Shown piece after piece: positions 4,513-5,120 of a DNA stretch of 5,120 nt; the stretch's first letter is position 1, and each line of letters starts with the position of its first letter. A program made the position numbers and the translations under genes. Below the pieces are notes generated by a model. That model saw nothing but the letters and a program-made list of their open reading frames with translations. It made no database searches and was not told the DNA's origin. Origin of the DNA: Cytophagales bacterium (GTDB lineage: Bacteria > Bacteroidota > Bacteroidia > Cytophagales > Cyclobacteriaceae); the NCBI GenBank assembly GCA_003541895.1, contig DPLR01000491.1, positions 1 through 5,120 of the forward strand, given 5' to 3'.

Positions 4513-5120
4513 ATGTCAAACAATCTGTTTTTACCTACCATTTATTTTAAATCCCTAGAATTAAAAAATATTAGATGTTTTAGCGGAGAACAGACTTTAG
4601 ACCTTACCAATGGAGATGATAACCCTGCTCAATGGACTTTGATACTTGGCAATGATGGTGTTGGAAAAACTACTCTATTGCAATGCCTAGCTTGGATGAC
4701 ACCAGTTCCTAAAGTAGATGATAAAAATAATACTGTTGGGATTATTCCTGCTATATCTGATGCGGAAAATGCAGATTTTGAAAAACTACTCAGAAATAAC
4801 CCAGAGGGAGACTCAAGCCTCTGTGCAAATCTAACACATCGTATTCCCTTGACTGAACTGAATTTGAACACCAAGCCGGCTTTTAATATTTTTACAAAAT
4901 GCACTTTTAGTGGAAAAGAAGATGGTGACTTAAATAAAGTTAGTTCGAATGGGTCAGAAGATAATGAGTTATATAAAGACACTTCGAATGGCTCAGAAGG
5001 TAAACATGAATTACCGCTGGTTATTGCATACGGTGCTAACAGACAACAAGCAATAAGTTATCAAGATAAAAATTATGCGAGCGAAGATGCCGCAAAGATA
5101 CTTACAGGAACTACAAAACT
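4513..5120 (+). CDS. AAA family ATPase (SMC/RecF-like), N-terminal part; 3' end outside window
   Basis: The frame is open from ATG 4513 to the right edge (202 complete codons). The start resembles SMC/RecF/OLD-type ATPases: the strand SLELKNIRCF (residues 14-23), then LILGNDGVGKTTLLQ with Walker A GNDGVGKT at 46-53. Residues 169-178 (LVIAYGANRQ) match the later conserved strand and Arg region of this fold. Between them is a hydrophilic insert (about 65-165) containing a short internal duplication. Walker B and the signature motif lie beyond the window. ATG 4513 is the first ATG in frame and sits about 13 codons before the first conserved strand; no ribosome site is clear. Such ATPases pair with nucleases or other effectors in phage-defence systems (Septu, Gabija, retron partners, OLD) but also occur elsewhere, and no partner is visible. 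Family good, function open. Confidence 0.85.
   Translation, partial: MSNNLFLPTIYFKSLELKNIRCFSGEQTLDLTNGDDNPAQWTLILGNDGVGKTTLLQCLAWMTPVPKVDDKNNTVGIIPAISDAENADFEKLLRNNPEGDSSLCANLTHRIPLTELNLNTKPAFNIFTKCTFSGKEDGDLNKVSSNGSEDNELYKDTSNGSEGKHELPLVIAYGANRQQAISYQDKNYASEDAAKILTGTTK
4944..4999 (+). repeat. Short in-frame direct repeat inside the ATPase insert
   Basis: TTCGAATGGGTCAGAAG (4944-4960) recurs as TTCGAATGGCTCAGAAG (4983-4999), 16 of 17 identical and 39 bp (13 codons) apart. The protein therefore contains SNGSEDNEL and then SNGSEGKHEL. The unit is hydrophilic, lies in a non-conserved loop between ATPase strands, and looks like a recent tandem duplication. A difference in copy number between strains would be expected to be tolerated. 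Confidence 0.7.

Noticed and set aside
4629..4982. Minus-strand frame of 117 codons with a Ser/Phe-rich translation
   Set aside because: It is antisense to the ATPase, whose Walker A motif fixes the real frame. The Ser/Phe/Leu bias is typical of a reverse-strand shadow.

Overview
The window looks like an accessory (horizontally acquired) region of a Gram-negative bacterium, most likely a gammaproteobacterium. This is inferred from the integrase type and general codon style, not from a marker gene, so the taxonomy is weak. The integrase end at the left edge is of roughly balanced base composition. Everything to its right is clearly AT-rich, especially the non-coding stretch 1440-1660, which fits cargo DNA of a different origin.

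Layout. (1) 1-473: the catalytic end of a tyrosine recombinase, cut by the left window edge. (2) About 570-1317: a minus-strand gene for an acidic protein of unknown function (601-1182), flanked by an imperfect 23-bp inverted repeat. (3) 1225-1661: a non-coding stretch holding one arm of that repeat, a separate palindrome and an AT-rich probable promoter. (4) 1662-4435: a compact four-gene plus-strand operon. (5) 4513 to the right edge: the start of an SMC/RecF-like AAA ATPase, cut by the window.

The operon is the centre of interest. It encodes a 59-residue precursor-like peptide ending in YDRVHNRHNR. Next come a radical SAM/SPASM protein of the FxsB/triceptide-maturase type, a 2-oxoglutarate/Fe(II) oxygenase of the prolyl-hydroxylase fold, and a HExxH-motif putative peptide-modifying protein. 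The last three genes follow with a 14-nt gap and then 10-nt and 8-nt overlaps, so they are probably translationally coupled. The simplest reading is a RiPP pathway. The radical SAM enzyme would form three-residue cyclophanes at Tyr-Asp-Arg and the two His-Asn-Arg motifs, and the two oxygenase-type enzymes would add further, probably hydroxyl, groups. The individual families are known. The Tyr/His-Arg core combined with two different oxygenase-type tailoring enzymes, with no transporter or protease in view, is what deserves a second look.
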